From Parabacteroides faecis (lineage in GTDB: Bacteria; Bacteroidota; Bacteroidia; Bacteroidales; Tannerellaceae): a stretch of 64,000 nucleotides of DNA. The stretch is taken from assembly GCF_014647375.1 (NCBI RefSeq), contig NZ_BMPB01000005.1:186001-250000 (forward strand). Reading direction: 5' to 3'. The notes below the pieces were generated by a model. That model was not told where the DNA came from. It made no database searches and saw only the letters and a program-made list of their open reading frames with translations. A program made the position numbers and the translations under genes. Of the stretch, positions 26,245 to 36,200 are shown in pieces; position 1 is the first letter of the stretch; the number at the start of each line of letters is the position of its first letter.

Positions 26245-29200
26245 ATGAAAAAATCCTTGTTAATATATGGGGAATACCCCAAAATAGTAAAAAAAACGTT
26301 CAGAGTTATGAAAGCAGCTTTCTTTTGCATGTTCGTTTTTGTTTTGCATTCTTTTGCTTTTGACAGTAATGCACAAGATGCAGTGGTAGAACTTCGGTCA
26401 GAAAATCTTTCGATAGAAGAACTGTTTAAGGAAATCGAAAAGCAGACAGATTATTTGATAGTTTATAGTACAAGTGAAATAAACTCTAATTTTAATGTGT
26501 CGCTAAGTAAGAGAAAGGCAGTAGTTGCGGACTTATTGAATGAAGCGCTGAAAGGGCAAAACTTGCAGTATAAGTTTTCTGATAATTATATCGTTTTACG
26601 GCTTGCTCAAGCGATAGAAGAAAAGAAACCAGGAAAATATATAGAAATTTCCGGTACTGTTTATGATAAGAATCGGGAAATTCTTCCGGGTGTAAATATC
26701 AGTGTTATTACGGATTCTTCTATTGCTGGGACTATAACGGATGCAGATGGGCATTTCTATTTAAAAGTTCCTGATAAGAATACAGTGATTGAAATTTCTT
26801 ATATAGGGTTTAAATCTCAACAGATAAAAATTGGAGATAAGATAAATTTCGATATTGTATTGGAAGAGGACGTGACGGAATTAGGTGAAGTTGTTGTTAC
26901 AGGGTATGGCAGTCAGAAAAAAGCTTCGGTTATTGGTGCGATCGAGACAATACAACCTACAAAATTGCAATATGGTTCCACCCGTTCATTCTCTAACAAT
27001 TTGGCGGGTCAGGTTGCTGGTGTGATTGCCGTACAACGTACTGGTGAACCGGGATCGGACAATTCTCAGTTTTGGATTCGTGGTCTTTCTTCTTTTGCCG
27101 GTAATACAAATCCTTTAGTTTTGGTTGATGGTGTTGAACGGGATCTGAATAATATTGATCCGGCCGAAATCGAATCTTTTTCGGTATTGAAAGATGCATC
27201 TGCTAGTGCCATGTATGGTGTACGTGGTGCAAATGGGGTTGTTGTTATTACGACTAAACGTGGACAAGTTGGCGCTCCTTCAGTGAATTTTCGAATAGAA
27301 CATGCGATTTCGACTCCGACGAAATTGCCGGACTATATTGGTGCTGCAGACTGGATGACGCTAAGGAACGAATTGTCGGATCCATCAAGTTTACCTTATA
27401 CACAGGAACAGATAGATAGAACTCGGAATGGATATGATCCGGAACTTTATCCAGACGTGAACTGGATAGATGAAGTGACAAAAGATTATGCTTATTCTAC
27501 TCGTGCCAATTTGACGGTTAACGGAGGATCTACATTTTTACGTTATGCGTTGGTCGCTTCTTATTATAATGAAAAAGGAATTATAGAGACAGACCCTTCT
27601 CTGACTTATGATACGGATATTAAGTTAAACCGATATAATGTGCGTGCTAATGTGGATGTGGATATTACGAAGAGTACCACTTTGCGTATAAATATCGGAG
27701 GATATATGCAGGAACATAGGGGACCTTTTTATTCAACCAATGATATTTTATTTAACGCATTTAGTAGAAGACCATGGGAATATGCTGTTCGTTACTCTAA
27801 TGGGGCAATTCCTCATATTGAAGCATCGGGTACAGGTATCAATAATCCTTGGGCTATGGCTACGCAGTATGGATATAAAACAAATACACAGTCCCAGATT
27901 CAATCGTTGGCGACTTTAGAACAGGATCTGAAAATGTTGACTCCCGGCTTAAAAGCCAAACTTAGTTTTTCGTTTGACTCCTATAATTATTCATGGCGAG
28001 ATAGGAGTGCGGATCCAGCACGTTATACTCCGGCTACTGGGCGTGATGATGATGGTAACTTGATAATAAACCAGTCTCATTATGGGAGTGAGTCATTGGG
28101 ACTTGGATCGGGTGGTGATTATGGAACCAAACAGACTTATATGGAAGCAACGATGACTTATCATCGTTTGTTTGGGGACATACATGATGTGGATGGCTTA
28201 TTCCTGTATAATCAACAAAGTTATGATAATGGATCTGTACAACCTTTCCGTAAGCAAGGTATAGCCGGACGTTTGTCTTATATGTATGATAGCCGCTATA
28301 TTGGGGAGTTTAATTTTGGTTACAATGGTTCTGAAAACTTTGCCAAAGGCCAGCGTTTTGGTTTTTTCCCGTCAGTAGCTTTAGGGTGGCTTGCGTCGGA
28401 AGAACCGTTTATGGAATCTACAAAAAGTGTTATTCATAAATTGAAGGTTAAAGCCTCATATGGAAAATCTGGAAATGATAACATCGGTGGCCGTCGTTTT
28501 GCTTATATCACAACGGTGAATTCAGGGAATGGATATGTTTTCGGGGAAAACAAAAATTATACAACATCCGGATATACAGAAGGAGAAATCGGTACAAATG
28601 ATTTGACATGGGAAGTATCTTGGAAGTCAAATGTGGGTTTTGAATTGGGACTTTGGGAAGCTTTAAACTTGAATGTTGATGTTTTCCACGAATGGCGTTC
28701 TAATATATTTATGCAACGTCAGACGATTCCTAACCTCACCGGTTTTATATCATTGCCGTATGGTAATTTGGGAAAAATGGAAAATCAAGGAGTGGATCTG
28801 TCTTTAGGTTTCCAAAAACAACTGAACAAAGATTGGTCCGTCACATTTAATTCAACTTTTACTTATGCCAAAAATAAAGTGACAGAGTATGATGAACCGG
28901 CAAGTTTAGCAGGAACGTATCGTTCTAAAACAGGAGGTGGTTCTATCAATACGTTATGGGGATTGATTGCTGATAGGTTATTTACTGAAAATGATTTTAA
29001 TCCAGATGGGAGTTTGAAAGAAGGGATCCCTAACCAGTTGGTTGGTTCTGGCAACCTTCGCCCTGGTGATATTAAGTATGTGGATCGTAATGAGGATGGA
29101 GTTGTTACGACGGAAGATGAAGGTTATATTGGTGGCACCGTCGATCCGCGTATCGTTTATGGCTTTGGTGCATCAGTAATCTATCGCAATTGGGATTTAA

Positions 29201-29628
29201 ATGTCTTCTTTCAGGGAATGGGTGACACTCATAGAATAATAGGAGGGGGAAATGCTTGGTTGCCGGGAACAGGTAATAGTGCAAACATTTTTACCAATTA
29301 TCAAGATCGCTGGACAGAGGAGAATCCTTCACAAGATGTTTTTTATCCTCGTTTAGATGCTTCTCCTAATGAAAACAATTATCGTGCTTCTACTTGGTGG
29401 AAAAAGGATATGAGTTTTTTGCGTTGCAAAACGATTGAGTTAGGATACAATTTACCTAAAACCTTTTTAAGTAAAGCTCGCTTAAAGAGTTTGCGCGTTT
29501 ATGTAAGCTGTAATAATCCATTTTATTTCTCCAAATTTAAACTTTGGGACCCGGAATTAAATACGTCTAATGGTACTATATACCCACAGATGGCTTCGGT
29601 ACAAATGGGGCTGGATTTAAATTTTTAA
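26245..29628 (+). CDS. SusC/RagA-family TonB-dependent transporter with STN domain
   Basis: 1127 aa from MKKSLLIYG (the upstream extension of the frame crosses a hairpin and is unlikely). Order: signal anchor (AAFFCMFVFVLHSFAFDSNAQ); STN signalling domain about 47-125 (LRSENLSIEELFKEIEKQTDYL); CarboxypepD_reg-like domain about 130-215 (ISGTVYDKNREILPGVN); TonB plug (VVTGYGSQKKASVIGA, then LVLVDGVERDLNNIDPAEIES); and a 22-strand barrel to the C-terminal phenylalanine. With SusD it imports an oligosaccharide; the STN domain pairs with FecR and the ECF sigma. The coding sequence is clearly AT-richer than the housekeeping genes, which suggests acquisition by transfer. Confidence 0.95.
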   Translation: MKKSLLIYGEYPKIVKKTFRVMKAAFFCMFVFVLHSFAFDSNAQDAVVELRSENLSIEELFKEIEKQTDYLIVYSTSEINSNFNVSLSKRKAVVADLLNEALKGQNLQYKFSDNYIVLRLAQAIEEKKPGKYIEISGTVYDKNREILPGVNISVITDSSIAGTITDADGHFYLKVPDKNTVIEISYIGFKSQQIKIGDKINFDIVLEEDVTELGEVVVTGYGSQKKASVIGAIETIQPTKLQYGSTRSFSNNLAGQVAGVIAVQRTGEPGSDNSQFWIRGLSSFAGNTNPLVLVDGVERDLNNIDPAEIESFSVLKDASASAMYGVRGANGVVVITTKRGQVGAPSVNFRIEHAISTPTKLPDYIGAADWMTLRNELSDPSSLPYTQEQIDRTRNGYDPELYPDVNWIDEVTKDYAYSTRANLTVNGGSTFLRYALVASYYNEKGIIETDPSLTYDTDIKLNRYNVRANVDVDITKSTTLRINIGGYMQEHRGPFYSTNDILFNAFSRRPWEYAVRYSNGAIPHIEASGTGINNPWAMATQYGYKTNTQSQIQSLATLEQDLKMLTPGLKAKLSFSFDSYNYSWRDRSADPARYTPATGRDDDGNLIINQSHYGSESLGLGSGGDYGTKQTYMEATMTYHRLFGDIHDVDGLFLYNQQSYDNGSVQPFRKQGIAGRLSYMYDSRYIGEFNFGYNGSENFAKGQRFGFFPSVALGWLASEEPFMESTKSVIHKLKVKASYGKSGNDNIGGRRFAYITTVNSGNGYVFGENKNYTTSGYTEGEIGTNDLTWEVSWKSNVGFELGLWEALNLNVDVFHEWRSNIFMQRQTIPNLTGFISLPYGNLGKMENQGVDLSLGFQKQLNKDWSVTFNSTFTYAKNKVTEYDEPASLAGTYRSKTGGGSINTLWGLIADRLFTENDFNPDGSLKEGIPNQLVGSGNLRPGDIKYVDRNEDGVVTTEDEGYIGGTVDPRIVYGFGASVIYRNWDLNVFFQGMGDTHRIIGGGNAWLPGTGNSANIFTNYQDRWTEENPSQDVFYPRLDASPNENNYRASTWWKKDMSFLRCKTIELGYNLPKTFLSKARLKSLRVYVSCNNPFYFSKFKLWDPELNTSNGTIYPQMASVQMGLDLNF

Positions 29629-29655
29629 TAATGAAAATGTTATAAAATAAATAAG

Positions 29656-31587
29656 ATGAAAAGATTGAAATCAAAATATCTGGTAGTTGCAGCTTTTGCT
29701 TTACTTTCATTTATGTCTTGTGATTTTTTGGAAAAGGAACCAGATACAGAATTGACGATGGACATTGTCTTTGATGATAAAAATAAGGTAGAAGGTGTAT
29801 TAGGCTATGTATATAATGGCTTGCCTACTCCTGGCGATTATACACATGGATTAGGCTGGAGCGTTTGGGGAGATGAACTCGTGTGGAATCGATTAGTAAA
29901 TTGGGGAGTACTCTCTGTGCAAGAAAGGTTATTCAATGGAACCTGGAATGTTGCTACTGCGCCGAGTTGGAATATGTGGAATGAATACCCTAAACGGATT
30001 CGTCATGCTTATCTGTTTCAGGAAAAAGCTCATGAAATTGCAGGTTTACCTCAAGAAACAATAGATCGGATGAAAGCCGAATGCCGTTATTTAGCTTGTT
30101 ATTATTGGTGGCATTTGACTGAAAATTATGGCCCTATCCCTTTTATACCCGAAATGTTTTCAACAGATGTACCATTGGCAGAAATGCAGAAAGCGCGTAC
30201 TTCTTTTGATGATATAGTTTCGTATTTAGATAAAGAATTGTTGGCTGTTTCAGAGTTGCTACCCGATAAGTATACTGCTACTAATGAATATGGGCATGCT
30301 ACTTCAATTATGGCGTTAACTACTCGTGCTCGTATGCTGCTTTTTGCGGCCAGTCCGTTGGTAAATGGTAATTCTTGGTATAAGGATTGGACTAATGTTG
30401 ATGGAAGTCAGTTGTTTAGTCCTGTTTATGACCAGCAGAAATGGATAAAAGCAGCTGAGGCTTGCAAACTTGTGATTGATAGAGCAGAGGCTGCTGGACA
30501 TGCTTTGTTTATCGCTTATAATAAGGATGGGTCTATAGATCCTTTTCGGTCTACGAGAGATCTTTTTTTTACAACAGAGTCTGCTGGGAATCCAGAGATA
30601 ACATTTCCTATGACAAATGATTTGGGTCATACGAATTTTGAGGGTTACGAAGATCTTTGTATTACTCCTGAATTTGGAGATGCAGGATGTTTAGGGGTAT
30701 ATCAAGGTTTAGTGGATGCTTACTTTATGAGTAATGGATTACCTGCTATTACAGGGTATAAGGCAGACGGGAACCCGATAATTAATGAAGAGTCTGGATA
30801 TTCCGAGGAAGGATTTACAACAGAAGTTACGAAACGTGCCGATACTTCTTGGGATGAAGGTACAGGAGTAGCGGGCGAAGTTACACCAGCAGGAATTTGG
30901 AAGATGTATTATAATCGTGAGCCTCGTTTTTATACATCTGTAAGTTATCATGGTTCATGGTATAAAGTGGCAGAACGTCCTTTTGATTTTTTGTGTTATG
31001 GAAAAGATAACAATCATCAGTGGAATTCACCGCGTAATGGTTATTTGGTACGTCGTAAAGTTTATCAAGGGGATAATAGTAAAAATGGGATATGGTATCG
31101 AAATCGGACTGAATGGCTTTATCGTTTGGGTACTAGTTATTTGGATTATGCAGAGGCTGTTAACGAGGCTTACGATAACGCAACGGGACGATTGGAGGCT
31201 TTGAAATATCTCAATCATATACGTCTGCGTGCTGGCTTACGTCAATATACAATTAACGCTGTTGCTGCAAATAACCCAGACTATATTCACGTAGATAATA
31301 CGCAAGATGCTATTCGTAATGTTGTACGCATGGAACGGCGTGTAGAATTCGTTTCAGAGGGTATTCGTTGGTTTGATATACGTCGTTGGAAAATTGCTGA
31401 AAGTATACCGGAGATGAATGGCTATTTAATGGGCTTAGACTGGGATTGCACGGACATTAATAATTTCTATAAACGGGTGGGAGATCCGGAACATAATCGT
31501 GTATGGAAAAAAGCCTACTATTGGATGAATATTGAAATTTCAGAATTAGAGAAAAATCCGAATTTAGTACAAGCTCCTTATTGGTAA
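29656..31587 (+). CDS. SusD/RagB-family glycan-binding lipoprotein
   Basis: 643 aa. Lipobox SFMSC followed by DFLEKEPDTEL, the classic SusD start. It has TPR-like helices and the C-terminal RagB/SusD signature (YLDYAEAVNEAYDN, LNHIRLRAGL, RRVEFVSEGIRWFDIRRWK). It caps the SusC pore and binds the target glycan on the cell surface. 27 nt after susC. A hairpin (31594-31636) separates it from the GH43 gene. Confidence 0.95.
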   Translation: MKRLKSKYLVVAAFALLSFMSCDFLEKEPDTELTMDIVFDDKNKVEGVLGYVYNGLPTPGDYTHGLGWSVWGDELVWNRLVNWGVLSVQERLFNGTWNVATAPSWNMWNEYPKRIRHAYLFQEKAHEIAGLPQETIDRMKAECRYLACYYWWHLTENYGPIPFIPEMFSTDVPLAEMQKARTSFDDIVSYLDKELLAVSELLPDKYTATNEYGHATSIMALTTRARMLLFAASPLVNGNSWYKDWTNVDGSQLFSPVYDQQKWIKAAEACKLVIDRAEAAGHALFIAYNKDGSIDPFRSTRDLFFTTESAGNPEITFPMTNDLGHTNFEGYEDLCITPEFGDAGCLGVYQGLVDAYFMSNGLPAITGYKADGNPIINEESGYSEEGFTTEVTKRADTSWDEGTGVAGEVTPAGIWKMYYNREPRFYTSVSYHGSWYKVAERPFDFLCYGKDNNHQWNSPRNGYLVRRKVYQGDNSKNGIWYRNRTEWLYRLGTSYLDYAEAVNEAYDNATGRLEALKYLNHIRLRAGLRQYTINAVAANNPDYIHVDNTQDAIRNVVRMERRVEFVSEGIRWFDIRRWKIAESIPEMNGYLMGLDWDCTDINNFYKRVGDPEHNRVWKKAYYWMNIEISELEKNPNLVQAPYW

Positions 31588-31593
31588 AAAAGA

Positions 31594-31636
31594 AATGAGA
31601 GTGTATAAGATACAACTGCGGGAGGACACTCTCATT
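31594..31636 (+). terminator. Hairpin between susD and GH43 genes
   Basis: AATGAGAGTGT and ACACTCTCATT, 11-bp perfect arms, 21-nt loop, no long T-tract. It may attenuate GH43 expression relative to susCD. Confidence 0.6.
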
Positions 31637-31658
31637 CAATTATGAAACTTTATAGATC

Positions 31659-32684
31659 ATGATAAAGAAAAAATATATATATGTTATTTACTTATTCCTT
31701 TTTTTGGTGGTTTGTCATGGCAGACCACTAAAAGGGAGTTGTAATAAGCATTTAAATCCTTTAAAAACAACAGATAGTGTGGCATTGTCTGTTGCAGATC
31801 CTTTTGTTTATAAATTTGATAGTTTATACTATCTGACTGGTACGACATCTTTACCGGAGGGAATGGGATTTGCTTATTATACTTCTACGGATTTAATCAC
31901 ATGGGAGTATAAAGGCCTTTTGTATCGTAAACCGGAAAATCATATTGGCAGTCATGCTTTTTGGGCACCAGAAGTGGAGTATTATAAAGGAAAATTTTAT
32001 ATGACGTATAGTTGCTACGTGGAAGAGCGAGGTTTAATGCTTACTTGCCTGGCCTCCAGCGAAAAACCGGATGGTCCTTTTGTTGATCTTTACACTCCTT
32101 GGTTCGACTTAGGATATTCTGCAATAGATGCTGATATTTTTGTAGATGATGATGGGACTCCTTATGTCTATTATAGTAAAAATAGAATACAAGAGACATT
32201 GGCTGTAGGCGAGCTTTATGCCGCACGATTGGCAACAGACCTTTCGGGGCTTGACGGAAATCCTGTTTTTATTTCAGGGGCTTCCCAATCATGGGAAAAA
32301 GTAAATTGGGATAAAAATCGATGTAATGAGGGAGCTTATGTATTTAAAAGAAATGGGATTTATTATATGACTTACTCTGCGAATGATACAGGATATGGAC
32401 ATTATGGGATAGGGGTCTCTCATTCAAAAAGCCCTTTAGGTCCTTGGACTAAAAGTCTTAATAACCCTCTTTTGACGACTAATCTTTCAAAAGGCATTTC
32501 TTCGCCGGGACATAATTCAATAGTAGAGGCACCTGATGGTAGATTTTGTATGATCTATCATCGTCATGCTGACCCATATTGCCAGAAACCAAATTGGGAT
32601 AGAGTTGTTTGTATGGATCGCTTGTTCTTCGATGAACAAGGCGAATTGCAGATTGAAGATTCTTTACATTATTTATTGCCATGA
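31659..32684 (+). CDS. Glycoside hydrolase family 43 (arabinosidase/xylosidase-like)
   Basis: 341 aa. N-terminal signal with a possible lipobox at FLVVC. Five-bladed propeller motifs of GH43: the catalytic base Asp in VADPFVYKF, the pKa-modulating Asp in SAIDADIFVDDDGTPYVYYS, and the general acid Glu in CNEGAYVFKRNGIYYMTYS. HNSIVEAPDGRFCMIYHRH is another family landmark. The family mostly removes alpha-L-arabinofuranose or beta-D-xylose from plant polysaccharides. Its place after susCD implies an arabinan- or arabinoxylan-like target, but the exact linkage cannot be read from sequence. It lacks the second beta-sandwich domain of longer members. Confidence 0.9.
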   Translation: MIKKKYIYVIYLFLFLVVCHGRPLKGSCNKHLNPLKTTDSVALSVADPFVYKFDSLYYLTGTTSLPEGMGFAYYTSTDLITWEYKGLLYRKPENHIGSHAFWAPEVEYYKGKFYMTYSCYVEERGLMLTCLASSEKPDGPFVDLYTPWFDLGYSAIDADIFVDDDGTPYVYYSKNRIQETLAVGELYAARLATDLSGLDGNPVFISGASQSWEKVNWDKNRCNEGAYVFKRNGIYYMTYSANDTGYGHYGIGVSHSKSPLGPWTKSLNNPLLTTNLSKGISSPGHNSIVEAPDGRFCMIYHRHADPYCQKPNWDRVVCMDRLFFDEQGELQIEDSLHYLLP

Positions 32685-32852
32685 GTGGATACAAATTGTA
32701 GATGGAAGTATTAAATTGATGAAACTTATTTTCCATAGACCGAATTCTCCTTATGGATCGGAAAGAGCTTGTATTTATGAATTGGAAGATATGGGGGATA
32801 TGTTGGTTCTGAAAGATGAGCATATTGTTTAGTGATTCTTTTTCAATTCATG

Positions 32853-32889
32853 GGGGTATACTATTTTTTTCAAAAAAATAGTATACCCC
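32853..32889 (+). terminator. Terminator of the susCD-GH43 operon
   Basis: GGGGTATACTATTTTTTT, one base, then the exact complement, giving an almost loopless 18-bp arm dyad. The inner part is A/T, so it works in both directions. Confidence 0.88.
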
Positions 32890-32966
32890 TTATTTATTAT
32901 AAAGAAATTATTTCCGAGTGGGGATGATTTATGTTTTTCTCTTATAACCGTTGAAAAGAAAGGTGA

Positions 32967-33138
32967 GTCTTGGTAGAACTATGGTGTTTGTGTTTAACCT
33001 CTATTAGTAGAAAGCTGTGAAATACCTCTCCGATAGTTTAAAATCCGTCGTAAAATTAATATAAATAAAGTAACAAACAAATAATATTCAGCATATTTTT
33101 ACTCAAACCTCCTATATGCACCATAGTCCTACCAAGAC
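32967..33138. promoter_or_regulatory. Putative invertible promoter element of the second susCD pair
   Basis: GTCTTGGTAGAACTATGGTG (32967-32986) and the reverse complement at 33119-33138 differ at one base. They flank 132 bp, the same spacer length as the element at 12.2 kb, but the arm sequence is different. The best promoter inside lies on the minus strand (33051-33081), pointing away from susC, so the sequenced phase appears OFF. Confidence 0.72.
33051..33081 (-). promoter_or_regulatory. Promoter inside the second invertible segment, pointing left
   Basis: Minus strand: TTTG (33078-33081), 19 nt, TAATTTTA (33051-33058). Perfect -33, one mismatch in the -7, correct spacing. No comparable match exists on the plus strand of the segment. 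Confidence 0.6.
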
Positions 33139-33298
33139 GATGTTTAAATCCTAATAAGTGTTTTTATTTCCAGTTTCGTTAACTTTTAATAGGAGGACAT
33201 ACATATGACGTGAGACCAATACAAAGGATGGTAAGTAAGCCATCACAGAAGAGAATAAGTTACTTGAATCTTTATTATCAACTAATCTATTAATATTC

Positions 33299-36200
33299 AT
33301 GAAAATACAGCAACAAGAGAATTTTCATATACTTTCTCAATTATATAAACCGCATTATTGTGCGGTAGCTATAACTTTAGGCTTGTTTCTGTTTTGTTCG
33401 GTTCCGATCTCTGCGACAGACGGGAATAAAGAAGAAATAACAGTTGCGGAAAACGGATCGTCCATGCAGAAAGGACGGACAGTAACAATAACGGTAACGG
33501 ATGAATCCGGTCCGCTGATCGGTGCAAATGTAACGGTCAAGGGAACGACAAACGGGAATGTTACGGATGCAAACGGATATGTCATATTGCAGAATGTTCC
33601 TGATGATGCAGTTCTTTCTGTTTCCTATATAGGATATGTTTCAAAGGAAATACCCTTAGGTAATCAGAGCTCATTGCGTGTCCGGTTGGCTGAAGATACC
33701 AAAACGCTGGATGAGGTCGTTGTGATCGGCTATGGAACGATGGAAAAGAAACAGGTGACGAGTGCCGTTACCTCTCTTTCTGCTGATGATCTGATGGTCG
33801 GAGTGAGTGGTTCGGATATCTCTTCCGCTTTACAAGGTAAGATCGGAGGATTGATCATGACCAATCTGGGCAGTGCAAACTCAAGTACGACCTTCCAGTT
33901 ACGCGGTATGACTTCGATAAATGCCGGTAGAGCCCCTTTGGTTGTTATCGATGGTTTTCCCGGGGGCGATATTCGTTCGCTTACTCAGGACGATATAAAA
34001 TCCATCGACGTCTTGAAGGATGCTTCGGCCGGAGCTATCTACGGAACCCGTGCTGCTTCCGGAGTGATCCTGATCACGACTAAGAGCGGTTCCAATACGG
34101 ATGGAAAGGTGAAGTTGACGTATAGTTCTGAGTTTACAAAGAAGCAGAATTATAATGCCCCTGAAATGCTTTCCGGCCGAGAATATGCGGAACATGAGAT
34201 AGGGACCGACTACGGTTCGGATGTCGACTGGTGGGACGAACTGATCAACCACAACAACTTCTCCCAAAAGCACCACCTGGCTCTTGAAATGGGAACGGAG
34301 AAAGCGCAGGTCTATACCTCTTTCTTCTATGAGAAGAATCAGGGAATCGCCCATCAGGATGAACGGCAGGATTATGGTGGACGTGTGAATGCAAACTTTA
34401 AATTGTTCGACGATTGGTTGGAAGTACGTCCGAATGTCGATTACCGGCAAGCGATGCGTAACAATCATTATCCGAATTTCCAGCAGGCATTGCGTAATAA
34501 CCCGACCCGTTCACCCTATGATCCGGAGAATGAGACCGGTTATAATGTCTGGCTGAACGAACAGTTGGATTATAATGTAGTAGCCGATGCCATGCTGAGT
34601 ACCTATGAAGGGCTGGATAAATGGTTCAAACCGGAGGTGACTTTCAAGTTGAATATAAAGCCTGTTCCCGGACTTTCCTATCAGCAAGTGCTAGGATATG
34701 AAAACCGGCAATGGGAACATCATTTCTATAATTCCCGCAACCACCGGGATGAACTGGAAGAATCGCGGAAAGGCTATGCCCATCTGGCTTTCAGTAAAAC
34801 AGAGAACCTCACTTCGGAAGGATATGCAACCTATATCAAAGAATTTAAGGGCGGTCATAACCTGAATGCGGTAGCCGGTTATTCCTATTTTGAAAACAAC
34901 GGCGAGAGCTTCAATATGTCCAATTATAATTTTGCTGTAGATGGTGTAAAGTTCTGGGATATAGGTGCCGGTTCCTATTTGAGTGACGGTAAGGCAGCAA
35001 TGAGTTCCGGTAAAAATATTACCGAACGTTTGTTCTCCCTGTTTGCCCGTGCGAATTATTCTTATCAGGATAAATATCTGTTGCAGGCATCTATCCGCCA
35101 TGAAGGTTCGTCCAAGTTCGCAGCAGATAATCGCTGGGCTAACTTCTGGTCTGTATCTGCCGGCTGGCGTATTTCCAATGAAAAGTTTATGGAAGATATC
35201 AAATGGATAGACGACCTGAAGGTTCGTTTCGGTTATGGAGTAACCGGAAATAATGACTTTAGTGCTTCCTATATGGCCAATATGCTTGGCTCCGATACAT
35301 ATTGGATGCTTCCTGATGGTGAATGGGCCTATTCCTACGGAAAGACACAGAATGTGAACCAGAGTCTGGGTTGGGAGGAAAAGAAGGAATGGAACCTGGG
35401 GCTCGATTTCTCGCTCTTTGACAATCGTTTATATGGTAAATTCGATTATTATCGCCGTAAGGTAGACAATCTGATTTATAGTGTAAAAGTACCTCAACCA
35501 CCTTATACACAGGGCTCTCAATGGCAGAATATCGGAAGTATGGAAAGTAAGGGATGGGAGTTTGAAGTAGGCGGAGATATTATCCGAACAAAAGATTTTG
35601 TGTGGACCTCCAGCCTGAACCTGAGCCATAATACAGGCAAGATACTGACATTATGGGGGAATAATACCTATTATAATGGGAATGGCTTTCCTGCTCCGGG
35701 TTCTCCCGGGGATGCAGCCCGTATGGAAGAAGGTTCGACGATCGGTTCGTTCTATTTGTGGAAGTTTGCCGGTTTTGACGATGACGGAGGTTTCCTTCTT
35801 TACAATAAAGACGGTGAAGTGATCCCGGCCGCACAAAAAACGGAGAACGATAAACAGTACATGGGAAATTATACCCCCAAACTTGTGGTCGGTTGGAGCC
35901 ATACGCTGGCTTATAAGAATTTCGATCTGGGGATCAACCTGCGCAGTTGGATCGATTTCGATGTTTACAACACGATAAATATGTACTTCGGCATCCAAGG
36001 ACAGGGAAATACCAATGTATTGAAAGCAGCCTATGGAAAATTCAGCCATATCAAAGGGGAGAAACAGATTTGTGATTATTACCTGGAAGACGGTACCTTT
36101 CTGAAAATCGATGCTATCACATTGGGATATACGCTGCCGATGAAGAAATACACCAAGTTCATCGATCGTATCCGCCTCTACGGGACAGTAGGAAATGTAT

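Larger units (their letters stand above)
32890..33298. other. Leader/regulatory gap before the second susC
   Basis: 409 nt without a gene. It contains the invertible-promoter-like element (32967-33138). After the right arm comes a leader with AGGAGG at 33191-33196 followed by a three-codon frame ATG-ACG-TGA at 33205-33213, then the susC start at 33299. Confidence 0.6.
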
